The notes under the pieces were generated by a model. That model did no database searches. It saw only the letters and a list, made by a program, of their open reading frames with translations, and was not told the DNA's origin. From Paramagnetospirillum marisnigri (GTDB lineage Bacteria; Pseudomonadota; Alphaproteobacteria; Rhodospirillales; Magnetospirillaceae): a DNA stretch of 40,144 bases. This document shows, piece after piece, positions 26,182 to 34,389 of the stretch (position 1 is the stretch's first letter; every line of letters begins with the position of its first letter). Position numbers and translations under genes: made by a program. The stretch spans positions 1 through 40,144 of the forward strand of contig NZ_LWQT01000054.1 of the NCBI RefSeq assembly GCF_001650715.1, written 5' to 3'.

Positions 26182-27333
26182 ATGACCGCCTCGGGAGCCC
26201 CTGGGGGAGTGGTCATTGTCGGCAGCGGGCTCGGGGGCTATTCCCTGGCCCGCGAGCTCCGCAAGCTGGCTCCCGCCACCGCCATCACCGTGATCACCGC
26301 CGACGGCGGCGAGTCCTACAGCAAGCCCATGCTGTCGGCCGCCTTTGCCCAGGGCAAGGATCTGGCCGGTCTGGTCATGAAGTCCGCCGGGCAGATGGAA
26401 GCCGATCTGTCCCTGAACGTCATCACCCGGCAAAAGGTCACCGGCATCGACCGGGCCGCCAAGCTGGTGAGTTTGGGCGACGGGCGCAGCGTGCCCTATG
26501 GCCGGTTGGTGCTGGCCATCGGCGCCGATCCCCGCCCGTACAAGGCGGAAGGCTCGGATCGGGTGACCATCCACACCGTCAACGATCTGGATGATTACGC
26601 CGTCTGGCGCGACGGGCTGATCCCCGGCGGCCGCGTCCTGCTGATCGGCGCTGGGCTGATCGGCTCGGAATTCGCCAACGACCTGACCACCGGTGGCCAG
26701 AAGGTCACCGTGGTGGACCCGGCGCCGTGGCCACTGGGCCGCCTGTTGCCCCAGGCATTGGGCGACGAGATGGCCAAGGCATTGACCGGGATCGGCGTCA
26801 CGCTTCATCTGGGCCGCTCGGTCGCCAGGTTCGAGCCGGGCAAGGCGGTGCTGGATGACGGCACGGTGGTTGCCTTCGACAAGGCGCTGTCGGCCATCGG
26901 CCTGATCCCCCGCCTCGCCCTGGCCCAGGCGGCGGGGCTGGCGGTGGACAAGGGGATCGTGGTCGACCGCTGCCTGCGGACCTCCGACCCGGCCATCTTC
27001 GCCCTGGGCGATTGCGCCCAGACCGAGGCGGGACCGCTGCCCTTCGTTCTGCCCCTGATGGCCCAGGCCAAGGCCCTGGCCGCCACCCTGGCCGGAACCG
27101 ACACGCCCCTGAAGCTTCCGGCCTTGCCGGTGGTGGTCAAGACCCCCGCCCTGGCCATGGCGGTATGCCCTCCGGCGCCCGGGACGGTCGGGGACTGGCG
27201 GGTGGAGGGCGAAGGGGGGGATCGCAAGGCGCTGTTCGTCGATCCCGATGGCAAGCCCTTGGGCTTCGCCCTGTCGGGAAGCTTCGCCGCCGAGCGTCAG
27301 GCCTTGGCCAAGGGGATGCCGGACCTGTTATAG
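26182..27333 (+). CDS. NAD(P)H:rubredoxin reductase (FAD-dependent)
   Basis: A 383-residue flavoprotein of the pyridine nucleotide-disulfide oxidoreductase family, rubredoxin-reductase (RubB/AlkT) branch. It has an FAD-binding GSGLGG (about residues 14-19), an NAD-binding GAGLIGSE (about 156-163), and the late FAD motif IFALGDCA (about 272-279). There are no redox-active CxxC cysteines, as expected for this branch. It starts three bases after the rubredoxin stop and is probably the NADH-side enzyme of the peroxide-reducing chain. It is convergent with the next gene, leaving only ten bases. Confidence 0.9.
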   Translation: MTASGAPGGVVIVGSGLGGYSLARELRKLAPATAITVITADGGESYSKPMLSAAFAQGKDLAGLVMKSAGQMEADLSLNVITRQKVTGIDRAAKLVSLGDGRSVPYGRLVLAIGADPRPYKAEGSDRVTIHTVNDLDDYAVWRDGLIPGGRVLLIGAGLIGSEFANDLTTGGQKVTVVDPAPWPLGRLLPQALGDEMAKALTGIGVTLHLGRSVARFEPGKAVLDDGTVVAFDKALSAIGLIPRLALAQAAGLAVDKGIVVDRCLRTSDPAIFALGDCAQTEAGPLPFVLPLMAQAKALAATLAGTDTPLKLPALPVVVKTPALAMAVCPPAPGTVGDWRVEGEGGDRKALFVDPDGKPLGFALSGSFAAERQALAKGMPDLL

Positions 27334-27343
27334 GTCCGGCGTC

Positions 27344-27769
27344 TCAGGCGGCCGAACTTTCAATTTCGAGCAGCAGCCATTGTTCCAAGGGGGCGCCGAA
27401 GGGGCGGCCACGTTCTTCCCACAGCCGTTGTGCCCGCTGCCGCAAGGCATCGAGACCGCCATCACCGGCCAGGACGGCGGATACCTGCCGGTTGATGTCG
27501 ATCAGGGCGTGGATGCGGTCATCGCGCCCGCCCTTGCCCGACGCCTCGTCGGTGGTCTTCAGGGCATAGGCGACCATGCCACGGTTGGGCACCCGCCAAG
27601 AGCGGGTGGCGGCCAGATGTCCGATGCTTTGCCAGACGCGTTGGTTCTGGCGCACCGCCTCGAGAAAGGCGGCGGCGTCCGCGGCATGGTCAAGCTTGCG
27701 CGCCGCCTCGTCCAAAGCCAGGGCTCCGGTTTCAGCGAGGGTCAGGTCGTTTTGGACACGGATGCTCAT
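27344..27769 (-). CDS. FlaF-like protein (flagellin synthesis regulator family), tentative
   Basis: A 141-residue, mostly helical soluble protein. The middle and end resemble FlaF, a small alphaproteobacterial regulator of flagellin production: EAVRQNQRVWQSIGHL and then ALIDINRQVSAVLAG, matching FlaF's rLW and LIDIN segments. ATG 27769 (MSIRVQ) is preferred to the upstream in-frame codon at 27787. Usual FlaF partners (flagellin, FlbT) are not in the window, so the role is uncertain. It could instead be an unrelated helical protein with chance similarity. Confidence 0.5.
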   Translation of the reverse strand: MSIRVQNDLTLAETGALALDEAARKLDHAADAAAFLEAVRQNQRVWQSIGHLAATRSWRVPNRGMVAYALKTTDEASGKGGRDDRIHALIDINRQVSAVLAGDGGLDALRQRAQRLWEERGRPFGAPLEQWLLLEIESSAA

Positions 27770-27873
27770 GGATGCCCTTCTCGCCACTCAGCGCGATCCT
27801 CTCACGGGAATGTTATGCCCAAAAAATCGAACCTACAAGTTTGTTGGCATGACATTTGGGTGACGGATGGGCA

Positions 27874-27915
27874 CTGATCCAGATCAAAGCGGCGGGGGTT
27901 TGCCGCTGCTAGATT
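27874..27915 (+). promoter_or_regulatory. FNR-like box and -10 element before the 33-residue membrane protein
   Basis: CTGAT-CCAG-ATCAA (27874-27887) differs from the FNR/ANR consensus TTGAT-N4-ATCAA at one base. A TAGATT hexamer at 27910-27915 would put +1 near 27922, and the box centre (27880.5) then lies at -41.5, exactly where FNR activates class II promoters. This predicts expression under low oxygen. The palindrome is symmetric and could also influence the divergent FlaF-like gene. Confidence 0.55.
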
Positions 27916-27953
27916 TGACCATTGTCACGCTAAGATGATGTGGGGGAAATACC

Positions 27954-28055
27954 ATGGTTATTGACGACACCGCCCGTATCGCTTTGGGCTTTCTGGTTGC
28001 CATCCTCGCCGTTACCGGCGGTCTGACCTGGTTCGTGCTCAGCCGCATGAAATAG
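27954..28055 (+). CDS. 33-residue single-pass membrane protein
   Basis: A short open frame beginning MVIDDTARIALGF and ending SRMK. It has a polar, acidic start, one hydrophobic helix of about 20 residues (roughly 9-29) and a basic end, which predicts N-out/C-in orientation. GGGGGAAA precedes ATG 27954, and an FNR-like promoter lies upstream. Microproteins of this size often stabilise a membrane complex such as an oxidase, but it does not look like CydX, FixQ/CcoQ or KdpF to me, so no function is given. The support is the ribosome site, the promoter, the clear TM pattern and the absence of any other gene in the gap. Confidence 0.6.
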   Translation: MVIDDTARIALGFLVAILAVTGGLTWFVLSRMK

Positions 28056-28087
28056 GGGGCGGGGCGGCGGCGCGGACGGGTCCAGGA

Positions 28088-28300
28088 TCAGTCCGCCCGG
28101 CGCCCTTTCACCTCGCGCAGCACGAAGACCCGGATGGCCGAGGACAGATTGCCCGACCGGGTCGAGTCGATTTCGGCCACCAGTTGATTGACCGAGACGC
28201 CCCGCGATTCGGCGATACTCTTGAACTCGTCCCAAAATTCGCGCTCGATGGTCACGCTGGTGGCGTGGCCAGCGATGGTCAGCGAATGCTTGGCAATCAT
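28088..28300 (-). CDS. Ribbon-helix-helix domain protein
   Basis: A 70-residue protein of the short alphaproteobacterial ribbon-helix-helix family: ATSVTIEREFWDEFKSIAES, then GVSVNQLVAEIDSTR and LSSAIRVFVL. RHH proteins are dimeric DNA binders; many in this family have unknown targets. Its ATG overlaps the NRPS stop by four bases (ATGA, 28297-28300), so it is translated with the NRPS operon and could be its autoregulator. It ends 32 bases from the convergent 33-residue gene. Confidence 0.85.
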   Translation of the reverse strand: MIAKHSLTIAGHATSVTIEREFWDEFKSIAESRGVSVNQLVAEIDSTRSGNLSSAIRVFVLREVKGRRAD

Positions 28301-31300
28301 ATGGATCCGACCGTCTGGGCCGGGGCGCCCGCCCATTGGCCATGGGCCGGAATGGATTCGCCCTTCATGACGATGGTCAGGGCGCCGATACGGGCGAATT
28401 CCCCCACATGGGTGTCGTAAAGCACGGTGGAACCGCTGCCGATGGTGACGCCTCGGCTGAGCTTGACCCGGCCCACCTTCATCACCCGATCCTCGTAGAG
28501 GTGGGTCTGCAGCGCCGACAGCGAGTTGATGGCGCAGAAATCGCCCACATCGATGCAGTCGAATTCGGTGATGTCGGTGGTGTCCATGAACACGCCTCTG
28601 CCGAAACGGCAGCCATAGAGCCGCAGCACCCAAGGCAGGAAGGGAGTGCCGCGCAGATGGTCCAGCAGCACCTTGCCCGCCAGCCCCCAGTACATCACCG
28701 CCACCGCCTCGGTCCGCAGCGCCCACCACGACCACATGGGCTTGGCGGTGGGGCGATAGACCCCCATCATCAGCCATTTGACGGCGATGGAGCAGGCGCA
28801 CAGGGCCAGGGAAATCGCCACCGAGGCCACGATGAACAGCCCGATCACCAGCAGGTAGTCCCGCTGGACGATATAGGGTTCGATGGCCTCGACGGTGGAG
28901 ATGCCGAAGGTGATGAACAACATGGTGGGCAACGACACCGCGAAGGCCTCGAACACCGCCCGCCACAGCCGCTTCCAGGCTGGCGGCGCATAGGTCCAGT
29001 CGGCACCGACCGCGTCGAAGCGTTGGCGCACCGGCAGCCTGATGGGGGGGCTGCCGAACCAGGTATCGCCGGGGCTCATCAGTTCATTGGCGGGGGGGCG
29101 TGACTTGATGCCGATCAGGGTGCCGGTGGGAATGCGGCATCCCGGCGGCACCACCGCATCATTGCCGACGAAGACCTGGGCCTCGGTCTTGACCGGTTCC
29201 AGGGTCATCCAGCCGCGCCGGATGCTCTCGTCGCCCAGCACCACCTCGTCGGCGATGAAGCAGCGCTCGCCGATCTCGGTCAGGTCGTAGCGACCGGACA
29301 GGTTGCACGAGATTTCCGCGTCCTTGCCGATCTTGGCGCCCATCAGCCGGTACCACATGCGCATATAGACGGTGGCGTAGAGCGACGACAGGGTTTCCAG
29401 GGTCAGTTCGGTGACCAGGGCGACGATCCACTTGCGGACGTAGAAGCCGCCATAGACCGAATAGTGACCGGCGGTGACGACCGGCAGCACCGACCAGCGC
29501 ACGGCGGCGATCAGCAGCACGGTGATGGCGATCAGGGCCATGGCGGTGGGCCAGGCCATCAGCGGCAGGGAAATCAGGAAATCGATGGTCTCGCTGACAT
29601 TCAGGACCTCGGTCATCTTCTCGAAGATCTTGAAGGCCGGGAAGATGGGCAGCAGGCTGATGGGCGGCAGCACCACCAGCATCAGGCCATAGAACAGGGT
29701 CAGGCCCAGCTTGCGCGCCTTGGAAGCGGTGGCCGGGGCGGGCAGGGCGTCCTTGTCCACCATGCCGATGCGGGTGGCGGGCGAGCCGTCCCAGTGCTCC
29801 CAGGCGCCAAGGCGGGCGCCCGAGGGTACGGCGGTCATGTCGCCCAGCTCAACGCCCTCGGCCAGATGGGTGTCGTGGCCGATGATGCAGGAGGTGCCGA
29901 TATAGGCGTCGTCGCCGATGCTGATGGGGCCGATCACCAACTCGTCGCCGATGACCTCGGCATTGGCCAGCCGCACCTTGCCGCCGATGGCGACGCCCTG
30001 GCCGATCTCCACCAGATCGAAGGCGCCGGCTTCCAGTTCCGAGATGATGCAGTCGCTGCCGACCCTGGCGCCGAGCAGGCGCAGATAGATGCCCATGATG
30101 GGCGTGCCCTGGAACCACTTGATATGGGCGACGCTGACCACCCGTTGCGCCAGCCACCAACGGAAATAATAGACGCCCCACAGCTTGTGGCGGCCGGGGC
30201 GGGTGCGGCCCAGGATCACCCATTTCAAGGCGATGGAAACGGCGACGGTGCCGACATTGATGAAGGCATAGGTGACCATCAGGGTCCCGATCTCGCGCCA
30301 GATGCCCGCGTCCTCGCCCGACAGCAGCATGTAGCTGACGAACACGCCGAGCCAGGGCGCGGTGATCAACGCCAGCACGAAGGGCATGGCGAGCCCTTGA
30401 GCCAGGCCGCACAGGAAGCGGCGGCGCCAGGACGGCGGAGTGAAGGAGCGGTCGGCGGCCTTGGTTCCGGGCTTGGGCGCCCGGGCGTCCAGGGTGGCGG
30501 CCATGGCCCTGAGCGTGCGCAGGGCGTAGATCTCGTTCAGGGTCAGGCTGGACAGCGCCGGGGTCTCGCGCACCGCCGAGACGAATTTCGCCGCCAGCAG
30601 CGAATGACCGCCCAATTCGGTGAAGAAGTCGGCCTCGAAGGGAATGGCCTGGCCGGGGAACACCCGGCGGGCGGCGTCCAGCAGGGCGGCCTCGGTGGGG
30701 CTGGCGGCTTCTTCCTGCTCGTCGCCGCCATCGGCGTCCAGGGGAATGTCCTTCAGCGCCTTGCGGTTCAGCTTGCCCGAGACCAGCCGGGGCAGTTCCG
30801 GCAGCACCAGCAGGCGCGACGGCACCATATAGGCGGGAAGCTGCTCGCGCAGGGTCTCGCGCAAGGCGGCGGTGTCAGGCGTGGCCTCGGCCACCACATA
30901 GGCCACCAGCCGCTCGATGCCATCGTCGGTGCGCAGGCTTACGGCGGCCTGGGCAATACCGGGCTGGGCGACGATGCGGGCCTCGATCTCGCCCAGTTCC
31001 ACCCGGAAGCCGCGGATCTTCACCTGATCGTCGATGCGGCCGTGGAAGGCCAGATTGCCGTCCTCATCGATGCTGACGGCATCGCCCGAGCGATACAGGA
31101 TCGGGGCGCGGCCTTCCGTATCCCAGGGATTGGCGATGAACTTCTCGGCGGTCAGTTCGGGGCGGCCGAGATAGCCCGCCGCCACCCCCGGGCCGCCGAT
31201 CAGCAACTCGCCGGTGGTGCCCGGAGCCACCGGGTGCAGCAACTCGTCCACCACGTGACAGACATAATTGGGGATGGGCCGTCCGATGGTCACCGGCTTG

Positions 31301-32277
31301 CCCGGCATCACCTCGGCCACGGTGGCGACCACGGTGGCCTCGGTGGGGCCGTAGGAATTGAAGATGCGGCGGCCTTGTCGGCACCAGCGCTCGGCCAGGG
31401 CCGGGGGGCAGGCCTCGCCGCCCAGGATGATGACGCGCAGCGACGGGATATCGCGCGGCATCAGCGACAGCAGGGTGGGAACCGTGTCCATGACGGTGAT
31501 GCCCGCATCCACCAGGATGTCGGGCAGGCGATCGACCTCGGCCAGGGTCTGGCGACCGGCCACCCAGAGCGAGGCTCCCACCATATAGGGGACGAAGATC
31601 TCCTCCAGCGACAGGTCGAAGGCCACCGAGGCGCCCTGGAACACCACGTCCGACGGCCCGATGCCGTAGACCGTATTGGCGGCGCGCAGGTAATGGCAGA
31701 TGTTGCGCTGGGAAATGACGATGGCTTTGGGCTTGCCGGTGGAGCCCGAGGTGTAGATGGCATAGGCGGGATCGGCCGTCCCGGCCCCCAGGGCACGCGG
31801 ATCGGCGGCGGCGGGGGCGCTTTCGGCTTCAAGCGCGGGCAGGGTCAGGGTCACGCCGGGCAGCGGCGCCTTGATGCCTCCGGCGGTGACGGCATCCACC
31901 ACCACCGCCCGGGCCTGGCAGTCGTCCAGGCATTCGGCCACCCGCTCGGCGGGGGCATCGGTGTCGAACGGAATATAGGCGGCGCCGGTGCGCAGGATGG
32001 CCAGCAATGCCACATGCAGGTCCAGCGACCGGCTCATCCACAGCCCGACGAAGCTGCCCCGCCCAATGCCTCGGGCGGCCAGGGCCGCCGCGACCTTTTC
32101 CACGCGCTGCGACAACGCGCCATAGGTCAGGCGGGTCTCGCCGAAGGTCAGGGCGACGGAGCCGGGAACCTGTGTGGCGGTGGCGGCGAAGATTTCCCAC
32201 AGCAGCTCGTCGCGGGCCAGCGACGGATCGGCCGGGCCTAGCAGCGATGCAGGCGGAAGTGGAGAGAGATTGTTCAT
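28297..32277 (-). CDS. Pls/PosA-type single-module NRPS with membrane hexapeptide-repeat C-terminus
   Basis: A 1326-residue fusion. Residues 25-515 are an adenylation domain: A3 YTSGSTGKPK (175-184), A5 NSYGPTEATV, A8 GRIDDQVKIRGFRVELGE and A10 SGKLNRKAL. A carrier domain (about 525-600) has Ser559 in ELGGHSLL. There is no condensation or thioesterase domain. The rest alternates TM helices with three left-handed beta-helix (hexapeptide) blocks around 740-850, 1000-1090 and 1240-1320. This is the layout of the Pls/PosA family, which includes epsilon-poly-lysine synthetase; there the membrane part joins residues without a C domain. The product here is unknown. Specificity-pocket residues begin Asp-Leu (FDLSLEEIF). 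It lies between the PPTase and RHH genes with 4-base overlaps on both sides. Confidence 0.92.
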   Translation of the reverse strand: MNNLSPLPPASLLGPADPSLARDELLWEIFAATATQVPGSVALTFGETRLTYGALSQRVEKVAAALAARGIGRGSFVGLWMSRSLDLHVALLAILRTGAAYIPFDTDAPAERVAECLDDCQARAVVVDAVTAGGIKAPLPGVTLTLPALEAESAPAAADPRALGAGTADPAYAIYTSGSTGKPKAIVISQRNICHYLRAANTVYGIGPSDVVFQGASVAFDLSLEEIFVPYMVGASLWVAGRQTLAEVDRLPDILVDAGITVMDTVPTLLSLMPRDIPSLRVIILGGEACPPALAERWCRQGRRIFNSYGPTEATVVATVAEVMPGKPVTIGRPIPNYVCHVVDELLHPVAPGTTGELLIGGPGVAAGYLGRPELTAEKFIANPWDTEGRAPILYRSGDAVSIDEDGNLAFHGRIDDQVKIRGFRVELGEIEARIVAQPGIAQAAVSLRTDDGIERLVAYVVAEATPDTAALRETLREQLPAYMVPSRLLVLPELPRLVSGKLNRKALKDIPLDADGGDEQEEAASPTEAALLDAARRVFPGQAIPFEADFFTELGGHSLLAAKFVSAVRETPALSSLTLNEIYALRTLRAMAATLDARAPKPGTKAADRSFTPPSWRRRFLCGLAQGLAMPFVLALITAPWLGVFVSYMLLSGEDAGIWREIGTLMVTYAFINVGTVAVSIALKWVILGRTRPGRHKLWGVYYFRWWLAQRVVSVAHIKWFQGTPIMGIYLRLLGARVGSDCIISELEAGAFDLVEIGQGVAIGGKVRLANAEVIGDELVIGPISIGDDAYIGTSCIIGHDTHLAEGVELGDMTAVPSGARLGAWEHWDGSPATRIGMVDKDALPAPATASKARKLGLTLFYGLMLVVLPPISLLPIFPAFKIFEKMTEVLNVSETIDFLISLPLMAWPTAMALIAITVLLIAAVRWSVLPVVTAGHYSVYGGFYVRKWIVALVTELTLETLSSLYATVYMRMWYRLMGAKIGKDAEISCNLSGRYDLTEIGERCFIADEVVLGDESIRRGWMTLEPVKTEAQVFVGNDAVVPPGCRIPTGTLIGIKSRPPANELMSPGDTWFGSPPIRLPVRQRFDAVGADWTYAPPAWKRLWRAVFEAFAVSLPTMLFITFGISTVEAIEPYIVQRDYLLVIGLFIVASVAISLALCACSIAVKWLMMGVYRPTAKPMWSWWALRTEAVAVMYWGLAGKVLLDHLRGTPFLPWVLRLYGCRFGRGVFMDTTDITEFDCIDVGDFCAINSLSALQTHLYEDRVMKVGRVKLSRGVTIGSGSTVLYDTHVGEFARIGALTIVMKGESIPAHGQWAGAPAQTVGSI

Positions 32278-32885
32278 GACATCCCGAAAGACCGTCCGGC
32301 GGAAGGCTCCGCCCGGGCGGCGATGATAAAAGCTTCATCGACCATGGAGGTATACCAGACGACAGTATAGGAGGCGCTACCCAGCTCCGCAACGACCGAG
32401 GGCCATGGTGGTGGACCCGATACCAGCCCGTCGCCGAAATCCGGATGGTTCATCCCATCGGCAATGCCGACTCCCATGGCTTTCAGCACGGCTTCCTTGG
32501 CGGTCCACAATCGGCCGAAGGCCATGTCGCGCTCGGATGTCGGCTGGGCGCGCAGCCAGTGGGCCTCGCTGGCGGAGAACAGGGCGTCGGCCACGTTCTG
32601 GCCGCTGTCGCAACGGCCCAGGGTTTCGACATCCACCCCCACGGGACCGCGCCGCGATTGGGCGATCACCATCACGCCGTCCCGCGAGGCGGTCGAGAAC
32701 CACAGGTTGATATCGGGCGCGACCAGGACCGGCTTGCCGGCGGCGTCCCGGTCAAACTCGATCCCATCGGCTTCAACCCCAAGGGTTTCCGCCAGATTTC
32801 GGCGCAGCAGGTCGCGCCGGGCCGCCGCCGAATCGGCAATTCCCGTATAGAGGCGCGTATCCATGTCGAGGGCGATGGATTCCAT
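32274..32885 (-). CDS. Sfp-type 4'-phosphopantetheinyl transferase
   Basis: A 203-residue PPTase carrying the two family motifs that bind Mg and CoA: GVDVETLG and FGRLWTAKEAVLKAMG. It transfers phosphopantetheine from CoA to a carrier-domain serine; the obvious client is Ser559 of the adjacent NRPS. ATG 32885 (MESIALDMD) was chosen over longer upstream in-frame starts, which add a low-complexity basic stretch foreign to the family and would almost reach the divergent gene. Its stop overlaps the NRPS start (ATGA, 32274-32277), so both proteins are made together. Confidence 0.9.
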   Translation of the reverse strand: MESIALDMDTRLYTGIADSAAARRDLLRRNLAETLGVEADGIEFDRDAAGKPVLVAPDINLWFSTASRDGVMVIAQSRRGPVGVDVETLGRCDSGQNVADALFSASEAHWLRAQPTSERDMAFGRLWTAKEAVLKAMGVGIADGMNHPDFGDGLVSGPPPWPSVVAELGSASYTVVWYTSMVDEAFIIAARAEPSAGRSFGMS

Positions 32886-33006
32886 GTGCGGTTGATAGTG
32901 GGGGGCGCGGGCCGGGGCAAGCCCAAACCTTCGTCTGGGCTGTTCTCGACAGCGGGCATCGCTTCCGGCATGCTGGTGGCACAGCAATTGGGGACGGAAG
33001 AACGTC

Positions 33007-34389
33007 ATGGCGCGCGAACCCGAGATCGTCACCCGATACCGGCGACTGGCCCTGGAGAACGACCCCGTTGCCCAGTTCAAGCTGGGCGATCTTTACCGCC
33101 TGGGCTATCAGGTCAAGCGCGACGTGGACGAGGCGGTGGTGTGGCTGGTGCGCGCCGCCCGCCAGGGCAACCAGGACGCAGTGAACCTGCTGAAAAAAAT
33201 GGCGGCCGATGGTGTCGATGTGAAGCGGCGGGTCGATGACCTGCCGGGACCGCGTCAGCCCGCTCCCCGGCTGGACTGGAGCGGGGGGAGCGCCGAACCA
33301 TCGCCTCCTCCCGCCGAGGTCGCGCCTCAGCCGGAGCCGCCCCCCCCTTCCCCGGCGCCTCGCCAAGCCAAGCCCGCTCCGGCCCCCGCCGCCAAGCCCG
33401 ATCCCGCCCTGACTCCCTTGCCGGTGATCGAGGTGGAAACCGATCCGCTGCAGATCGGCGAGGAAAAGCCGGTGGATCCCGCCGTGCTGAAGGCCGCCGC
33501 CGACAAGGGCGAGACGGCGGCACTGGTTGCGCTGGGTAATGCCTATCGCGAGGGCAAGGGAGTCCCCGCCGACCCGGCCGAGGCGGTTCGCCTCTACACC
33601 CAGGCGGCCAAGGCAGGCGACGTGCGCGGTCAGTACTCCCTGGCGGTGATGTACGACCTCGGCTTGGGTGTGACGCAGAGCAATGCCCATGCGCTGAAAT
33701 GGTACATGGAGGCCGCCAAGCAGGGCGACGCCGAGGCCCAGTTCAATCTGGGCAACATGATTCGCCAGGGCCGGGGCGTCGAGGCCAGCCCCGACGTGGC
33801 GGCGCAGTGGTTCCGCCAGGCCGCCGACCAGGGAGAATCCGCCGCCCTGTTCGCCCTGGGCGCGCTGCACGAATCCGGCAGCGGTGTCGACAAGGACGAG
33901 GAAAAGGCGGTGGAACTCTACCGCCAGGCCGCCGAGCAGGGGGAAGCCGAGGCCCAGTTCAACCTGGCCAACATGCTGCGCCAGGGCCGGGGTGCCGAGG
34001 CCGATCCAGCCGAAGCCGCCTCGCTGTGCCGCCGCGCCGCCGCGCAAGGATTGCCCGCCGCCCAATACAATTTCGCCCTGATGCTGCTGACCGGCACCGG
34101 CGTCGATAAGGATGAGGCCTCGGCCATTTATTGGCTGGAGCGTGCCGCGCGGGCGGGCAATGCCGGTGCCCAGTACCAACTGGCCATCATGTGCGAGCGC
34201 GGCCAGGGCCGCCCGGCCGATTCCGTCGAGGCCCATCTTTGGCTGACTCTCGCCGGCGCCTCGGGTGTGGCGGCGGTGGCGGACGCGTCGCGGCAGGCGG
34301 CCGAGGCGCTGGAGAACAAGATCGGCCCCGAGGGCTTGGCCGAATCCCGGCGTCGCCGTGACAAGCTCATGGCGGAGGCAACGCCATGA
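33007..34389 (+). CDS. Sel1-repeat (TPR-like) protein
   Basis: A 460-residue protein. One degenerate repeat opens it (QFKLGDLYRLGYQ). A Pro/Ala-rich linker spans about residues 80-137, and seven to eight Sel1-like repeats fill about 155-440 (for example AEAQFNLGNMIRQGRGVEA). No signal peptide or TM segment is visible, so it is probably a cytoplasmic scaffold binding other proteins. It overlaps the next gene by four bases (ATGA), so the unrecognised 561-residue protein is its likely partner. A divergent 121-base gap separates it from the PPTase operon; I see no clear operator there. Confidence 0.9.
   Translation: MAREPEIVTRYRRLALENDPVAQFKLGDLYRLGYQVKRDVDEAVVWLVRAARQGNQDAVNLLKKMAADGVDVKRRVDDLPGPRQPAPRLDWSGGSAEPSPPPAEVAPQPEPPPPSPAPRQAKPAPAPAAKPDPALTPLPVIEVETDPLQIGEEKPVDPAVLKAAADKGETAALVALGNAYREGKGVPADPAEAVRLYTQAAKAGDVRGQYSLAVMYDLGLGVTQSNAHALKWYMEAAKQGDAEAQFNLGNMIRQGRGVEASPDVAAQWFRQAADQGESAALFALGALHESGSGVDKDEEKAVELYRQAAEQGEAEAQFNLANMLRQGRGAEADPAEAASLCRRAAAQGLPAAQYNFALMLLTGTGVDKDEASAIYWLERAARAGNAGAQYQLAIMCERGQGRPADSVEAHLWLTLAGASGVAAVADASRQAAEALENKIGPEGLAESRRRRDKLMAEATP

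Noticed and set aside
29464-32241. 925-codon plus-strand frame opposite the NRPS gene
   Set aside because: Low-complexity shadow without motifs; the minus strand carries clear adenylation and carrier motifs.
28297-32277. Calling the NRPS an epsilon-poly-lysine synthetase
   Set aside because: Family layout matches, but substrate specificity cannot be read reliably from the pocket residues, so the product is left open.
32886-33080. Longer PPTase beginning near 33080
   Set aside because: It would overlap the divergent Sel1 gene start, and the added residues do not resemble PPTase.
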